The notes under the pieces: model-generated
Databases searched by the model: none
Told to the model about the DNA's origin: nothing
Seen by the model: only the letters and a program-made list of their open reading frames with translations
Shown here: piece after piece, positions 1 through 6,351 of the stretch
Position numbering within the stretch: the stretch's first letter is position 1
How the letters are laid out: every line of letters starts with the position of its first letter
Origin: Verrucomicrobiota bacterium
GTDB lineage: Bacteria; Verrucomicrobiota; Kiritimatiellia; JAAZAB01
Assembly: GCA_018896395.1 (NCBI GenBank)
Contig: JAHIMN010000004.1
Location: forward strand, 1-16,204
Reading direction: 5' to 3'
Length of the DNA: 16,204 nt
Made by a program: the position numbers and the translations under genes

Positions 1-46
1 GGAGGCACAGAGAGACTTCTCCTCTCGTGTTCTCTTCCGACCAATC

Positions 47-97
47 GTTGCGTGCATTTGGCTCAGGGCGCAACGCCCTGAACCAAATGCGCGCAAC
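47..97. repeat. Long imperfect palindrome (24-bp arms)
   Basis: Arms at 47-70 and 74-97 are reverse complements with two mismatches, both of which would be G-U pairs in RNA, and only three bases separate them. A weaker outer pair, CACAGAG at 6-12 and CTCTGTG at 99-105, brackets it. The palindrome ends just before the first possible start codon of the downstream heptosyltransferase fragment, and it carries a TGA (79-81) in that gene's frame. It could be a REP/MITE-like insertion or an RNA hairpin. No U-tract follows, so a terminator is unlikely. Confidence 0.7.
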
Positions 98-102
98 ACT
101 CT

Positions 103-798
103 GTGTGGAGAGGCAATGAGATCAAGGAGACGGATCTCGCTCCCTGGCCGAGCTCCCTGGCCGAGCTTGGGCAGGCGGGCAGGCCGCGCCTGCGGCTGAC
201 GCCGGAGCTGAGGGCGCGGGCCAAAGCCCTGCTGGGCGCATCCGCCCTGCTGGGAGCATCCGGGACAAACCGGCAATCGCCGGACCGGCAATCGCCGGGC
301 TGGATCGCCGTGATGCCCGGCGCCGCCTACGGCCCGGCCAAGCGCTGGCCGGCCGAACGGTTCGCGACGGCCGGTCGGCTGTTGAAAGATCGGTTGAAAT
401 GTAATATAGTGGCGATCGGTTCGGCGGAGGAACGCTCATTGTGCGCGATCGTCGCGCGCGACGCGGGGCCGGGATCGTTAAACCTGGCGGGCGGGACTAC
501 GCTACCGGAGCTGGCGGCCGTGCTGGCACAGTGCCAGCTGGCCCTGACCAACGACAGCGGCGGGATGCACCTGGCCACGGCGATGGGTGTTCCCGTGACC
601 GCCGTGTTCGGCATTACGGATCCGGCCCGGACCGGCCCGCTGGGCTCGGCCGCGCGGGTCATGCAGGAGAGTACCCACCGAAGCCGTGATCTCCGGCGGG
701 ATTCTCCCGAAGCACGCGCAAGTCTGCTCCGAATTACCCCGGACCAGGTGGTCGAGGCGGCAATGGAGCTGCTGAAGGATGAAGGCTGTAGACCGTAG
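103..798 (+). CDS. GT9 heptosyltransferase, C-terminal half (truncated or interrupted)
   Basis: This is the nucleotide-sugar-binding C-terminal domain of a glycosyltransferase family 9 enzyme (ADP-heptose:LPS heptosyltransferase, WaaF-like), which adds heptose to the LPS inner core in the cytoplasm. Signature segments are PGAAYGPAKRWP (about residues 73-84), NLAGGTTLPEL, and LTNDSGGMHLATAMGVPVTA followed by FGITDPARTGPLG. The product is 231 aa against about 340 for the family, and the missing piece is the acceptor-binding N-terminal domain. The earliest in-frame start is GTG at 103, which has no Shine-Dalgarno; an in-frame TGA lies at 79-81 within the palindrome. Either the gene was cut by that element, with its N-terminal half off the left edge, or this is a remnant. 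Residues ~13-65 contain three short tandem duplications. WaaF is the likeliest subfamily, but without the N-terminus I do not assign it. Confidence 0.75.
   Translation: MWRGNEIKETDLAPWPSSLAELGQAGRPRLRLTPELRARAKALLGASALLGASGTNRQSPDRQSPGWIAVMPGAAYGPAKRWPAERFATAGRLLKDRLKCNIVAIGSAEERSLCAIVARDAGPGSLNLAGGTTLPELAAVLAQCQLALTNDSGGMHLATAMGVPVTAVFGITDPARTGPLGSAARVMQESTHRSRDLRRDSPEARASLLRITPDQVVEAAMELLKDEGCRP
139..298. repeat. Cluster of three short tandem duplications
   Basis: Three independent two-copy tandem repeats lie close together: 13 bp (139-151/152-164, unit GCTCCCTGGCCGA), 18 bp (226-243/244-261, one mismatch) and 15 bp (269-283/284-298, perfect, unit ACCGGCAATCGCCGG). They encode the interdomain linker region of the GT9 protein (for example ALLGAS-ALLGAS). 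The 13-bp duplication is not a multiple of three, so it would shift the frame relative to an unduplicated ancestor. Confidence 0.75.
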
Positions 799-880
799 GC
801 TGTAGGAAGAATATGACCACGCCAGCCTCATGATTCCACAGTCGACAGTCCACGGTCGTTTTTACTGAGGCGTAAATATC

Positions 881-1711
881 ATGCGCGATAAAATTTCAGC
901 CTGTTTGACGGTCGGCAACGAGGAGAGCAACATCCGGCGGTGCCTGGAAAGCCTGAAATGGGTGGACGAAATCGTGGTGGTGGATAGCTTCAGCAAAGAC
1001 CGCACGGTGGATATCTGCAAGGAATATACCGACCGCGTGTACCAGCACGAGTGGCGGGGGTACGTGGGGCAAAAAGAACTCATCAAAAAAATGGCGCGCC
1101 ACCCCTGGATTCTGTTCATTGATGCCGATGAGGAAATGTCGCCCCAGCTGCGCGACGAAATCCTGGAAGAATTTGAAAGCGAGTGTAATCGCCAATACGT
1201 GGGCTATGAATTCCCACGCAAGGTATTCTTCCTGGGCCGGTGGATTACCCACGGGGAATGGTGGCCCGATATCAAGATGCGCCTCTATCGCAAGGCCAAG
1301 GGCATCTGCACCGGACGCGAACCGCACGACCACGTCGTCGTGGATGGACCGATTAAACGGTTGAAAGGCTGTCTGCACCATTATACCTATGATGATATTT
1401 CCGACCAAATCCTGACGATGAACCGCTTTTCGACGATTGCCTCGGCCGGTCTGTATGAAGAGCGGCGTAAATTTTCCGGCGCCGATCTGTTGTTCCGGCC
1501 CGCTTTCCGGTTTTTTAAAGGCTACTTCCTGAAGCGCGGGTTCATGGATGGCTATAGCGGTTTTATTATCGCCATGCTGAACGCCACCGGTGTGTTCTTT
1601 AAATATACCAAGTTATGGGAGCGCATCCATGTCGTGCCGCCTTCGCCGGCGGCAGCCAACAGCTCTTGTGAGGGTAAAACGCCGCCCGCCGCACCGGCAA
1701 ACAACGGCTAA
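881..1711 (+). CDS. GT2 lipopolysaccharide-core glycosyltransferase, WaaE/KdtX-like
   Basis: This is a cytoplasmic-face family 2 glycosyltransferase of the WaaE/KdtX type, members of which add glucose to the LPS inner core. The GT-A fold is visible: an N-terminal 'ACLTVGNEESNIRRCLESL' nucleotide-binding strand and helix, then EIVVVDSFSKDRT, then the metal-binding DAD in LFIDADEEM (about residues 84-92). The C-terminal RFFKGYFLKRGFMDGYSG...FFKYTKLWE segment is typical of this subfamily and probably membrane-associated. The length of 276 aa is normal apart from a Pro/Ala-rich tail after residue ~250. Part of that tail is encoded by a perfect 7-bp hairpin (1635-1641/1648-1654) resembling the intergenic repeats of this window. 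The ATG at 881 has GAGG about 10 bases upstream. It precedes murJ by 17 bp, suggesting one envelope operon. Confidence 0.85.
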   Translation: MRDKISACLTVGNEESNIRRCLESLKWVDEIVVVDSFSKDRTVDICKEYTDRVYQHEWRGYVGQKELIKKMARHPWILFIDADEEMSPQLRDEILEEFESECNRQYVGYEFPRKVFFLGRWITHGEWWPDIKMRLYRKAKGICTGREPHDHVVVDGPIKRLKGCLHHYTYDDISDQILTMNRFSTIASAGLYEERRKFSGADLLFRPAFRFFKGYFLKRGFMDGYSGFIIAMLNATGVFFKYTKLWERIHVVPPSPAAANSSCEGKTPPAAPANNG

Positions 1712-1713
1712 CC

Positions 1714-1719
1714 GGAGGG
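1714..1719 (+). promoter_or_regulatory. Shine-Dalgarno fixing the TTG start of murJ
   Basis: GGAGGG stands nine bases before the TTG at 1729. This supports the rare TTG codon as the real murJ start: the protein read from it begins DKKKIIRSAG and runs directly into the conserved first membrane helix. Confidence 0.7.
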
Positions 1720-1728
1720 CCCTCGCGT

Positions 1729-3351
1729 TTGGATAAAAAGAAGATCATACGCTCGGCCGGCGTGGTCGGTTTTTTCATTTTGTTCAGCCGCGCCTTCGGC
1801 CTGGTCCGTGAAATAGCCATGGCGGCGTTTTTTGGCAGTTCTCTCGCCATGGATGCCTTCGTCGTGGCCTTCCGAATTCCCAACCTCTTTCGCAGTTTGT
1901 TCGGCGAAGGGGCGCTATCTTCAGCCTTTGTGCCGGTCTTCACCGAAACCCTGGAAAAACAGGGCCGCGAAAAAGTATGGTCGTTTGCCGCCAACATGTT
2001 CTCGTTCCTGAGCCTGACCCTGGCCGCGCTCGTGGCAGCGGGGATTCTGCTGGCTTCCCTGGCGCTCGTGATCCTGCCCCTCAGCCCGCGGATTGCATTG
2101 ATCCTTGATCTCCTGCGGATCATGTTGCCTTATATGTTCTTTATTTGCCTCACGGCGTTTTTCTCGGCTATCCTTAATTCCCTGCGGCGCTTCGTGCTCC
2201 CGGCAGCCACCCCCGTGGCCATGAACATTGTCATGATCGCCGTTCTGTTCCTCGTCTGCCCCTTCTTGCCGGCCTCAGGGGACTGGCGCATCAAGGCGGT
2301 AGCCTGGAGCGTCGTCGCCGCCGGCATCATCCAAGTCGTCATGCAGTTGCCCCAGTTGGCCCAGTACGGGTTCCGCGTGCGCCTCTCAATGGACTGGCGG
2401 GATCCGCGTGTACGGCGCGTCTGGCAATTAATGGGGGTTACCATCATCGGGGTCGGCGTCACGCAGGTGAATGTGCAACTCAATTCGATCGTGGCCGTCC
2501 TCATCGGACCGGGGAGTCCTTCCTATCTGTATTATGCCGAGCGCCTGATTTATCTGCCTCTGGGTATTTTTGCCACGGCGCTGGGCACCATCCTGCTGCC
2601 GACTTTTTCCGGTCACATAACGCAGGGACGGACCGATCTTGTCCGCGACACGTTAAACCATGCGCTGCGCCAGCTGATGTTTATCATGCTGCCGGTTGCC
2701 GTGGGAATGTTCGTGCTGGCCAAACCCATTGTGCGGCTGGTATATGAACGCGGCGCTTTTTCCGCCTTTTCTACCGATATGACCACGCTGGCCGTCCAGT
2801 GTTATGCACCCGGCCTGATCGTGTTCAGCCTGCTGAAAGTGCTGATCCCGGTCTTTTACGCCCAACAGGACATGAAAACACCGATGAAAATCGGCTTGGC
2901 CTGCACCGCGCTGAACGTGGCGCTGATGCTGATTCTCATGTGGCCGATGAAACACGCCGGCATCGCGCTGGCCACGGTGCTTTCCTCGGGTGTCCAGGTC
3001 GTAATCATGGGTGTCCTCGTGCACCGGCGCATCGGCTCGCCCGGCTGGCGCAACATTTTCGGCGCCGTGGGCCGGATGGCGGTGGCTTCCGCCGCCATGG
3101 CGCTGGCGGCGCTTTGGGTGTATCATGGCCTCCAGCCCGACTCCCCGCAGGCCGGGACCTGGCTGAGCCACTCGTGGCGCGTAGCGAGTGCCCAGCACGG
3201 ACTGCTCCGGCAACTTGTACCGCTCGGACTCAGTGTGGCCTCTGCTGTCCTGGTCTATGGCGCGGTCGCGGCCGCCTGCCAATGTTCCGAACTGGGCGAA
3301 TTGTGGGCGGCGCTCCGACATCGAAGCATGGCCAAGACGGACGACGGCTGA
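1729..3351 (+). CDS. murJ: Lipid II flippase MurJ (MVF family)
   Basis: MurJ moves undecaprenyl-linked peptidoglycan precursor (lipid II) across the inner membrane. The 540-aa length and about 14 hydrophobic segments fit the family. The N-terminal signature is clear: FSRAFGLVREIAMAAFFG, then MDAFVVAFRIPNLFRSLFGEGALSSAFVPVF, containing the conserved arginines and the GEGA motif of the MOP-superfamily flippases. A central YYAERLIYLPLGIFATALGT segment and RLVYERGAFS are also typical. The gene starts at TTG with a good ribosome binding site and lies 17 bp after the GT2 gene, so the two are probably co-transcribed. Confidence 0.95.
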   Translation: MDKKKIIRSAGVVGFFILFSRAFGLVREIAMAAFFGSSLAMDAFVVAFRIPNLFRSLFGEGALSSAFVPVFTETLEKQGREKVWSFAANMFSFLSLTLAALVAAGILLASLALVILPLSPRIALILDLLRIMLPYMFFICLTAFFSAILNSLRRFVLPAATPVAMNIVMIAVLFLVCPFLPASGDWRIKAVAWSVVAAGIIQVVMQLPQLAQYGFRVRLSMDWRDPRVRRVWQLMGVTIIGVGVTQVNVQLNSIVAVLIGPGSPSYLYYAERLIYLPLGIFATALGTILLPTFSGHITQGRTDLVRDTLNHALRQLMFIMLPVAVGMFVLAKPIVRLVYERGAFSAFSTDMTTLAVQCYAPGLIVFSLLKVLIPVFYAQQDMKTPMKIGLACTALNVALMLILMWPMKHAGIALATVLSSGVQVVIMGVLVHRRIGSPGWRNIFGAVGRMAVASAAMALAALWVYHGLQPDSPQAGTWLSHSWRVASAQHGLLRQLVPLGLSVASAVLVYGAVAAACQCSELGELWAALRHRSMAKTDDG

Positions 3352-3550
3352 CGGACGCCAGACGACAGACACCAGAAAAGGACGGAATTCAAAGCAAACA
3401 TCGAACATCCAACACCGAACATCTAATGTCGGAATAAGAACGAAGAACAACCAGTGCCCATTGCGTTCGGCGTTAGCGGCTTGTCCGCCGTAGCTTCATA
3501 GCGAAGGCGGATGGCCACCGTGGAGAAAGCAACCTTGCGGATTTCAAACC
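3352..3550. repeat. Repeat-rich spacer between murJ and uvrC
   Basis: No gene is supported here. The region holds a low-complexity C/A-rich stretch with repeated 'gaacatc/caacacc' words (about 3396-3433). It also holds a hairpin with arms TCCGCC (3484-3489) and GGCGGA (3506-3511) around GTAGCTTCATAGCGAA. Both styles of repeat recall intergenic DNA of PVC-group genomes. An A/G/C-rich 'acggacgccagacgacagacacc' stretch at its start resembles the flanks of the GT9 gene (around 783-860). Confidence 0.6.
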
Positions 3551-5047
3551 ATGTTACCCGACCTCATCAAACGCAAACTGCGGGAATTGCCGGACAAGCC
3601 GGGATGTTACCTGATGCGCGACCGGCACGGCCGGATTATCTACGTCGGCAAGGCCTCTTCCCTGCGCCACCGGGTCCGGTCTTATTTTCACCGCGCCACG
3701 CTGAACCGGGCCGACCCCAAGATCCGGGGCCTGGTCAAAAGCATTGCCGACCTGGATATCATCGTCCTGCGCAGTGAGGCGGACGCCATCCTGACCGAAG
3801 GCAAGCTGATCAAGGATTACCGGCCGCGTTACAACACGCTCTTCAAGGACGACAAACGCTTTCCGCTCCTGCGCATCGAACGGAACCAGCCGTTCCCGCG
3901 CATCCGGCTGTGCCGCTTTCAACGCAACGACGGCGCCGATTATTTTGGGCCTTACACCTCCTCGCCCGCGGCGCGCGCGGCGCTGGAATTCGTGGAAAAA
4001 CATTATGGCTTGCGTAAATGCGCAACGCTCATACCCGACCCGGTTAATCATAAGCACTGCATTAACGATATCGTTCGGTTCTGTGCCGCACCCTGTATCG
4101 GGAAAACAACGCCGGATGAATACCGCCAGCGGGTTGAGCAAGCCTGCGCCTTTCTGAGTGGCGAACGTCCCGCCGTGCTCAAGGAAATGCAATCCGCCAT
4201 GGAAGTGGCGGCCCAGGCGCTGAATTTTGAGAAGGCCGCCGCCCTGCGTGACACCTTGCGCCTTCTGCGCCTGGCAGTCAAACAGCGCGCCCACATTGGC
4301 CGCTCCTCCGGTCGGGATGCCGACTCCGGCCGGGAGGCCGATGCCAGTCGGGCTACCGACACCGGCCAGGCGGGCGTGCAGGCTCTTAAAAAAACGCTGG
4401 GGCTTAACCGGCCTCCGCGCTTGATTGAAGCCTACGACATTTCCAACATCTCCGGCACACTGGCCGTCGGCAGCCTGGTCGCGGCGGTGGACGGCATCCC
4501 GAAGAGCGCGCGGTACCGCCGGTTCCGGATCAAGACCCTGCAGACCGCTGACGATGCCCGCATGCTGGCCGAGGTCATCCACCGCCGGTTTGCGCGGTTA
4601 AAGCAGGAAGGCACACTCGCGCCGCGCACTCCGGACCTCGTGCTTGTGGATGGCGGACTTATCCAAATGCGCGCCGCCAAAGCTGAGCTGGCCGATTTAG
4701 GCCTGCCGGATATTCCTGTGGCCGGACTGGCCAAGCGGTTTGAAAAAATTTTCTTTGATCGGCGGATACTGGCGCTGACCGCCGATTCGCCCGCGCTGAA
4801 AGTGCTTCAGCGCCTGCGGGACGAGGCCCACCGGTTTGCCTTGGCTTATCACCGTAAATTGCGCGAGCGGCGCATCCGGGAATCCCGGCTGGACGATATC
4901 CCCGGCATTGGAGAAACCCGCAAGCAGGCCATCCTCCGCCATTTCGGCTCCGTCGCCCGCCTGGCCCGCGCCCCCGAACGCGCCATCGCCAAGCTTCCCG
5001 GCATCGGCCCTGCCCTGGCGCGTTTGATCAAGCAGGCGCTGGGCTGA
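3551..5047 (+). CDS. uvrC: UvrABC excinuclease subunit C, compact form
   Basis: UvrC makes both incisions around a bulky DNA lesion in nucleotide excision repair. The N-terminal GIY-YIG nuclease domain (about 1-95) shows GCYLM...GRIIYVGKASSLRHRV. The UVR motif for UvrB contact lies at about 208-243 (EMQSAMEVAAQALNFEKAAALRD). The C-terminal RNase H-like nuclease has D296 (EAYDISNISG), D367 (LVLVDGG) and H427 (DEAHRFALAYHR), matching the E. coli triad D399/D466/H538. A helix-hairpin-helix tail (DDIPGIG...LPGIGPALARL) follows. The protein is 498 aa, about 110 shorter than E. coli UvrC. The loss lies between the UVR motif and D296, where only ~45 residues remain, including a degenerate hexapeptide repeat (about 253-276). 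The ATG start has no strong Shine-Dalgarno, but the protein begins at the expected place. Confidence 0.95.
   Translation: MLPDLIKRKLRELPDKPGCYLMRDRHGRIIYVGKASSLRHRVRSYFHRATLNRADPKIRGLVKSIADLDIIVLRSEADAILTEGKLIKDYRPRYNTLFKDDKRFPLLRIERNQPFPRIRLCRFQRNDGADYFGPYTSSPAARAALEFVEKHYGLRKCATLIPDPVNHKHCINDIVRFCAAPCIGKTTPDEYRQRVEQACAFLSGERPAVLKEMQSAMEVAAQALNFEKAAALRDTLRLLRLAVKQRAHIGRSSGRDADSGREADASRATDTGQAGVQALKKTLGLNRPPRLIEAYDISNISGTLAVGSLVAAVDGIPKSARYRRFRIKTLQTADDARMLAEVIHRRFARLKQEGTLAPRTPDLVLVDGGLIQMRAAKAELADLGLPDIPVAGLAKRFEKIFFDRRILALTADSPALKVLQRLRDEAHRFALAYHRKLRERRIRESRLDDIPGIGETRKQAILRHFGSVARLARAPERAIAKLPGIGPALARLIKQALG
4307..4378 (+). repeat. 18-bp degenerate tandem repeat inside uvrC
   Basis: Four consecutive 18-base units encode SGRDAD, SGREAD, ASRATD and TGQAGV. 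They form a hydrophilic linker exactly where the usual middle region of UvrC is missing. Confidence 0.65.
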
Positions 5048-5141
5048 TGACTGAGGACGGACACCCGACGACAGCCTGCCCTGCGAAGCCTTAGCGAAGC
5101 AGGGACGGCGGTTCTATTGTAGGCGCGAGCGAAAAGGCCTG
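5048..5141. repeat. Spacer with short palindromic repeat after uvrC
   Basis: No gene is seen. CCCTGC (5079-5084) and GCAGGG (5099-5104) flank GAAGCCTTAGCGAA. This closely parallels the hairpin at 3484-3511 (TCCGCC...TAGCGAA...GGCGGA), so both appear to be members of one dispersed repeat family. Confidence 0.55.
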
Positions 5142-5176
5142 TTGACAAAACATGCGCCACAGCGTATGTTTTGTCA
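5142..5176 (+). promoter_or_regulatory. Promoter embedded in a palindromic operator (toxin-antitoxin)
   Basis: TTGACA at 5142-5147 and TATGTT at 5165-5170 are spaced by 17 bases, a near-consensus sigma-70 promoter. The same bases form a palindrome: TGACAAAACATGCG (5143-5156) and CGTATGTTTTGTCA (5163-5176) pair with one mismatch around CCACAG. Phd/YefM antitoxins usually repress their own operon by binding palindromes over the promoter, so this is the likely autoregulatory operator. Confidence 0.8.
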
Positions 5177-5205
5177 TAACACGCGGGCAAGGAGGAGAAG
5201 CGCTT

Positions 5206-5481
5206 ATGAGTAAAATTATTTCCATGCAGGACATGCGTCTCTCGCTGGCGAGTATCGCCAATCAGGTTCAGGCCGGCGAAACATTTATTGTCGTCCGCAG
5301 TTCGAAACCGGTATTCAAGATCATTCCTCCTTTCGAGAAGACCAAGCTCTCCGGCAAGCGTCCTATGTCATTGGCGGAAATCACGGACAAGTTGGATGCG
5401 GTCGAGGCTTCCTATGATCTCTCCGAAGACGATCTGGACGGGATCATTCATGAAGCCCACGCGAAATATGGAAGAAAATGA
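5206..5481 (+). CDS. Phd/YefM-family antitoxin
   Basis: This 91-aa protein begins MSKIISMQDMRLSLASIANQ, the N-terminal DNA-binding fold typical of Phd/YefM antitoxins, followed by GETFIVVRSSKPVFKIIPP, a strand pair characteristic of the family. The acidic, probably flexible C-terminus (VEASYDLSEDDLDGIIHEAHAKYG) would wrap and neutralise the toxin. The ATG at 5206 is chosen because GGAGG (5191-5195) stands ten bases upstream; an earlier in-frame ATG at 5152 lies within the promoter. It is followed by a PIN-domain toxin, the usual partner arrangement. Its stop codon overlaps an ATG (ATGA at 5478-5481) that looks like the ancestral toxin start, now separated from the toxin by an inserted repeat. 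Confidence 0.88.
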   Translation: MSKIISMQDMRLSLASIANQVQAGETFIVVRSSKPVFKIIPPFEKTKLSGKRPMSLAEITDKLDAVEASYDLSEDDLDGIIHEAHAKYGRK

Positions 5482-5591
5482 AACGCCCCGCGACAAGCTG
5501 CGGGGCATCTTTGCGGAATCCTGCGAAGCCAGGAACGCCATTCCTCCCTGTGGCAAGGCACAGGGTTTCCTGGCGAAGAAGGATGAAACGC
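5478..5591. mobile_element. Small palindromic element inserted at the antitoxin/toxin junction
   Basis: ATGAAACGC occurs at 5478-5486 and again at 5583-5591, bracketing 96 bases that are mostly inverted repeats. These include GCCCCGC/GCGGGGC near the left end, GCCAGGAA...TTCCTGGC and, inside that, CCCTGTG/CACAGGG. The duplicated bases look like a target-site duplication of the original toxin start. The net insertion is 105 bp (35 codons) and has no in-frame stop, so the toxin could also be read as a 173-aa protein from 5478. No transposase is encoded, so it would be a non-autonomous MITE/REP-like element. Confidence 0.6.
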
Positions 5592-5999
5592 GTTGTGTGC
5601 GATACGAACGTGATTCTTTCAGGTATGCTCTGGAACGGCGCTCCGCGGCAGGTGTTGGCCCGAATCGAACAAGGCAAGTACAACCTTTTCACAAGCCGAG
5701 TTCTGCTGGAAGAACTCGATCGGGTTCTGAGATATTCCAAGTTCATAACCATATTCGGAAAGGCCGGCTTGGGCCGCCGGGACGTTCTCCGTTGGATGGT
5801 GCGGAATTCGACCATCGTCATGGCTAAGCCCCTTGATCGTCCCGTCGTTCTGGCCGACCCGAGCGATGACTGCGTTCTGGCTTGTGCTGTATCCGCCTCG
5901 GCAGAGGCGGTGGTTTCCGGAGACAAGCATCTTCTCGCTATCCATTCGTTCCGGGGAATTCCAATTCTGACTACAGGCCGGTTTCTGGCCGTTCGATAA
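5583..5999 (+). CDS. PIN-domain toxin (type II toxin-antitoxin)
   Basis: PIN toxins are Mg-dependent ribonucleases held in check by the cognate antitoxin. This 138-aa protein shows the PIN acidic residues in order: D in RVVCDTNVILSGM (N-terminus), E in LLEELDRVLRY, D in LADPSDDCVLACA, and D in VVSGDKHLL. It resembles the COG1569 group of putative PIN toxins. I prefer ATG 5583 because the family starts directly with the hydrophobic strand and DTN. An ATG at 5478 in the same frame would add 35 residues encoded by the inserted repeat. The ribosome binding site at 5583 is poorly placed (AAGG adjoining the ATG), so expression may depend on coupling or on the extended start. Confidence 0.85.
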   Translation: MKRVVCDTNVILSGMLWNGAPRQVLARIEQGKYNLFTSRVLLEELDRVLRYSKFITIFGKAGLGRRDVLRWMVRNSTIVMAKPLDRPVVLADPSDDCVLACAVSASAEAVVSGDKHLLAIHSFRGIPILTTGRFLAVR

Positions 6000-6302
6000 A
6001 ACACCCTTTCCGTCTCATTTGCGGGTCATTTATGGGTCACGTGCTGACCCATAAAATGACCCATAAAAAACGTGCATAATCCTTCGCCAGCCGGTATAAT
6101 TCCAGAAGACTAAGGCGGGTTGCAGCCGTGAGTCCCTGCCACCCACGGCCTGTGCGTTCAAAGTACAGACAGGCAAGACGAAGGTGGACAAGACAAGGTC
6201 TGGCCGTGCCTCGGTAAAGGCCGACAGGACGGAAACGAGAAAAGGCGACCACGTAAAAGATTGGAGCAGTAGAAAGTTTAGCCGCCGTCAAGCTCGTCGA
6301 GG
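6000..6302. other. Non-coding stretch between toxin and fic
   Basis: No convincing gene on either strand. An 84-codon minus-strand reading frame (6291 to 6037) runs into the palindrome at 6023-6066 and shows no recognisable domain, so I treat it as chance. Apart from that palindrome nothing else stands out. Confidence 0.5.
6023..6066. repeat. Palindrome with repeated TGACCCATAA half-sites
   Basis: GGGTCATTTATGGGTCA (6023-6039) pairs with TGACCCATAAAATGACCC (6045-6062) with a single bulged base around CGTGC. The word TGACCCATAA occurs at 6045-6054 and 6057-6066, and inverted at 6030-6039, so the element is an array of half-sites. It follows the toxin gene. No U-tract follows in either direction, so a protein-binding site or cruciform is as likely as a terminator. 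Confidence 0.6.
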
Positions 6303-6342
6303 TTGACTAATAACTTGACTGATACTTGACATATCGTATAGA
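6303..6342 (+). promoter_or_regulatory. Putative promoter of the fic-cas operon
   Basis: TTGACT (6315-6320) and TATAGA (6337-6342) are spaced by 16 bases, giving a plausible sigma-70 promoter. TTGAC recurs at 6303, 6315 and 6326, an irregular repeat at about 11-12-base spacing that could be binding sites for a regulator. Transcription would begin almost at the start codon of fic, implying a leaderless or very short 5' end. No other obvious promoter precedes cas3. Confidence 0.45.
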
Positions 6343-6351
6343 GTGCCCGGC

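Noticed and set aside
3554..4582. 342-codon minus-strand frame opposite uvrC
   Set aside because: It is a shadow of the uvrC gene with no family resemblance of its own.
5152..5205. Antitoxin start at ATG 5152
   Set aside because: This ATG lies between the -35 and -10 boxes; ATG 5206 has a strong Shine-Dalgarno and matches the family N-terminus.
5485..5507. GCCCCGC...GCGGGGC hairpin as a terminator after the antitoxin
   Set aside because: No T-run follows, and it is part of the element bracketed by the ATGAAACGC duplication; a terminator here would also cut off the toxin.
6037..6291. Minus-strand reading frame of 84 codons
   Set aside because: No recognisable domain or ribosome binding site, and it runs into a palindromic repeat.
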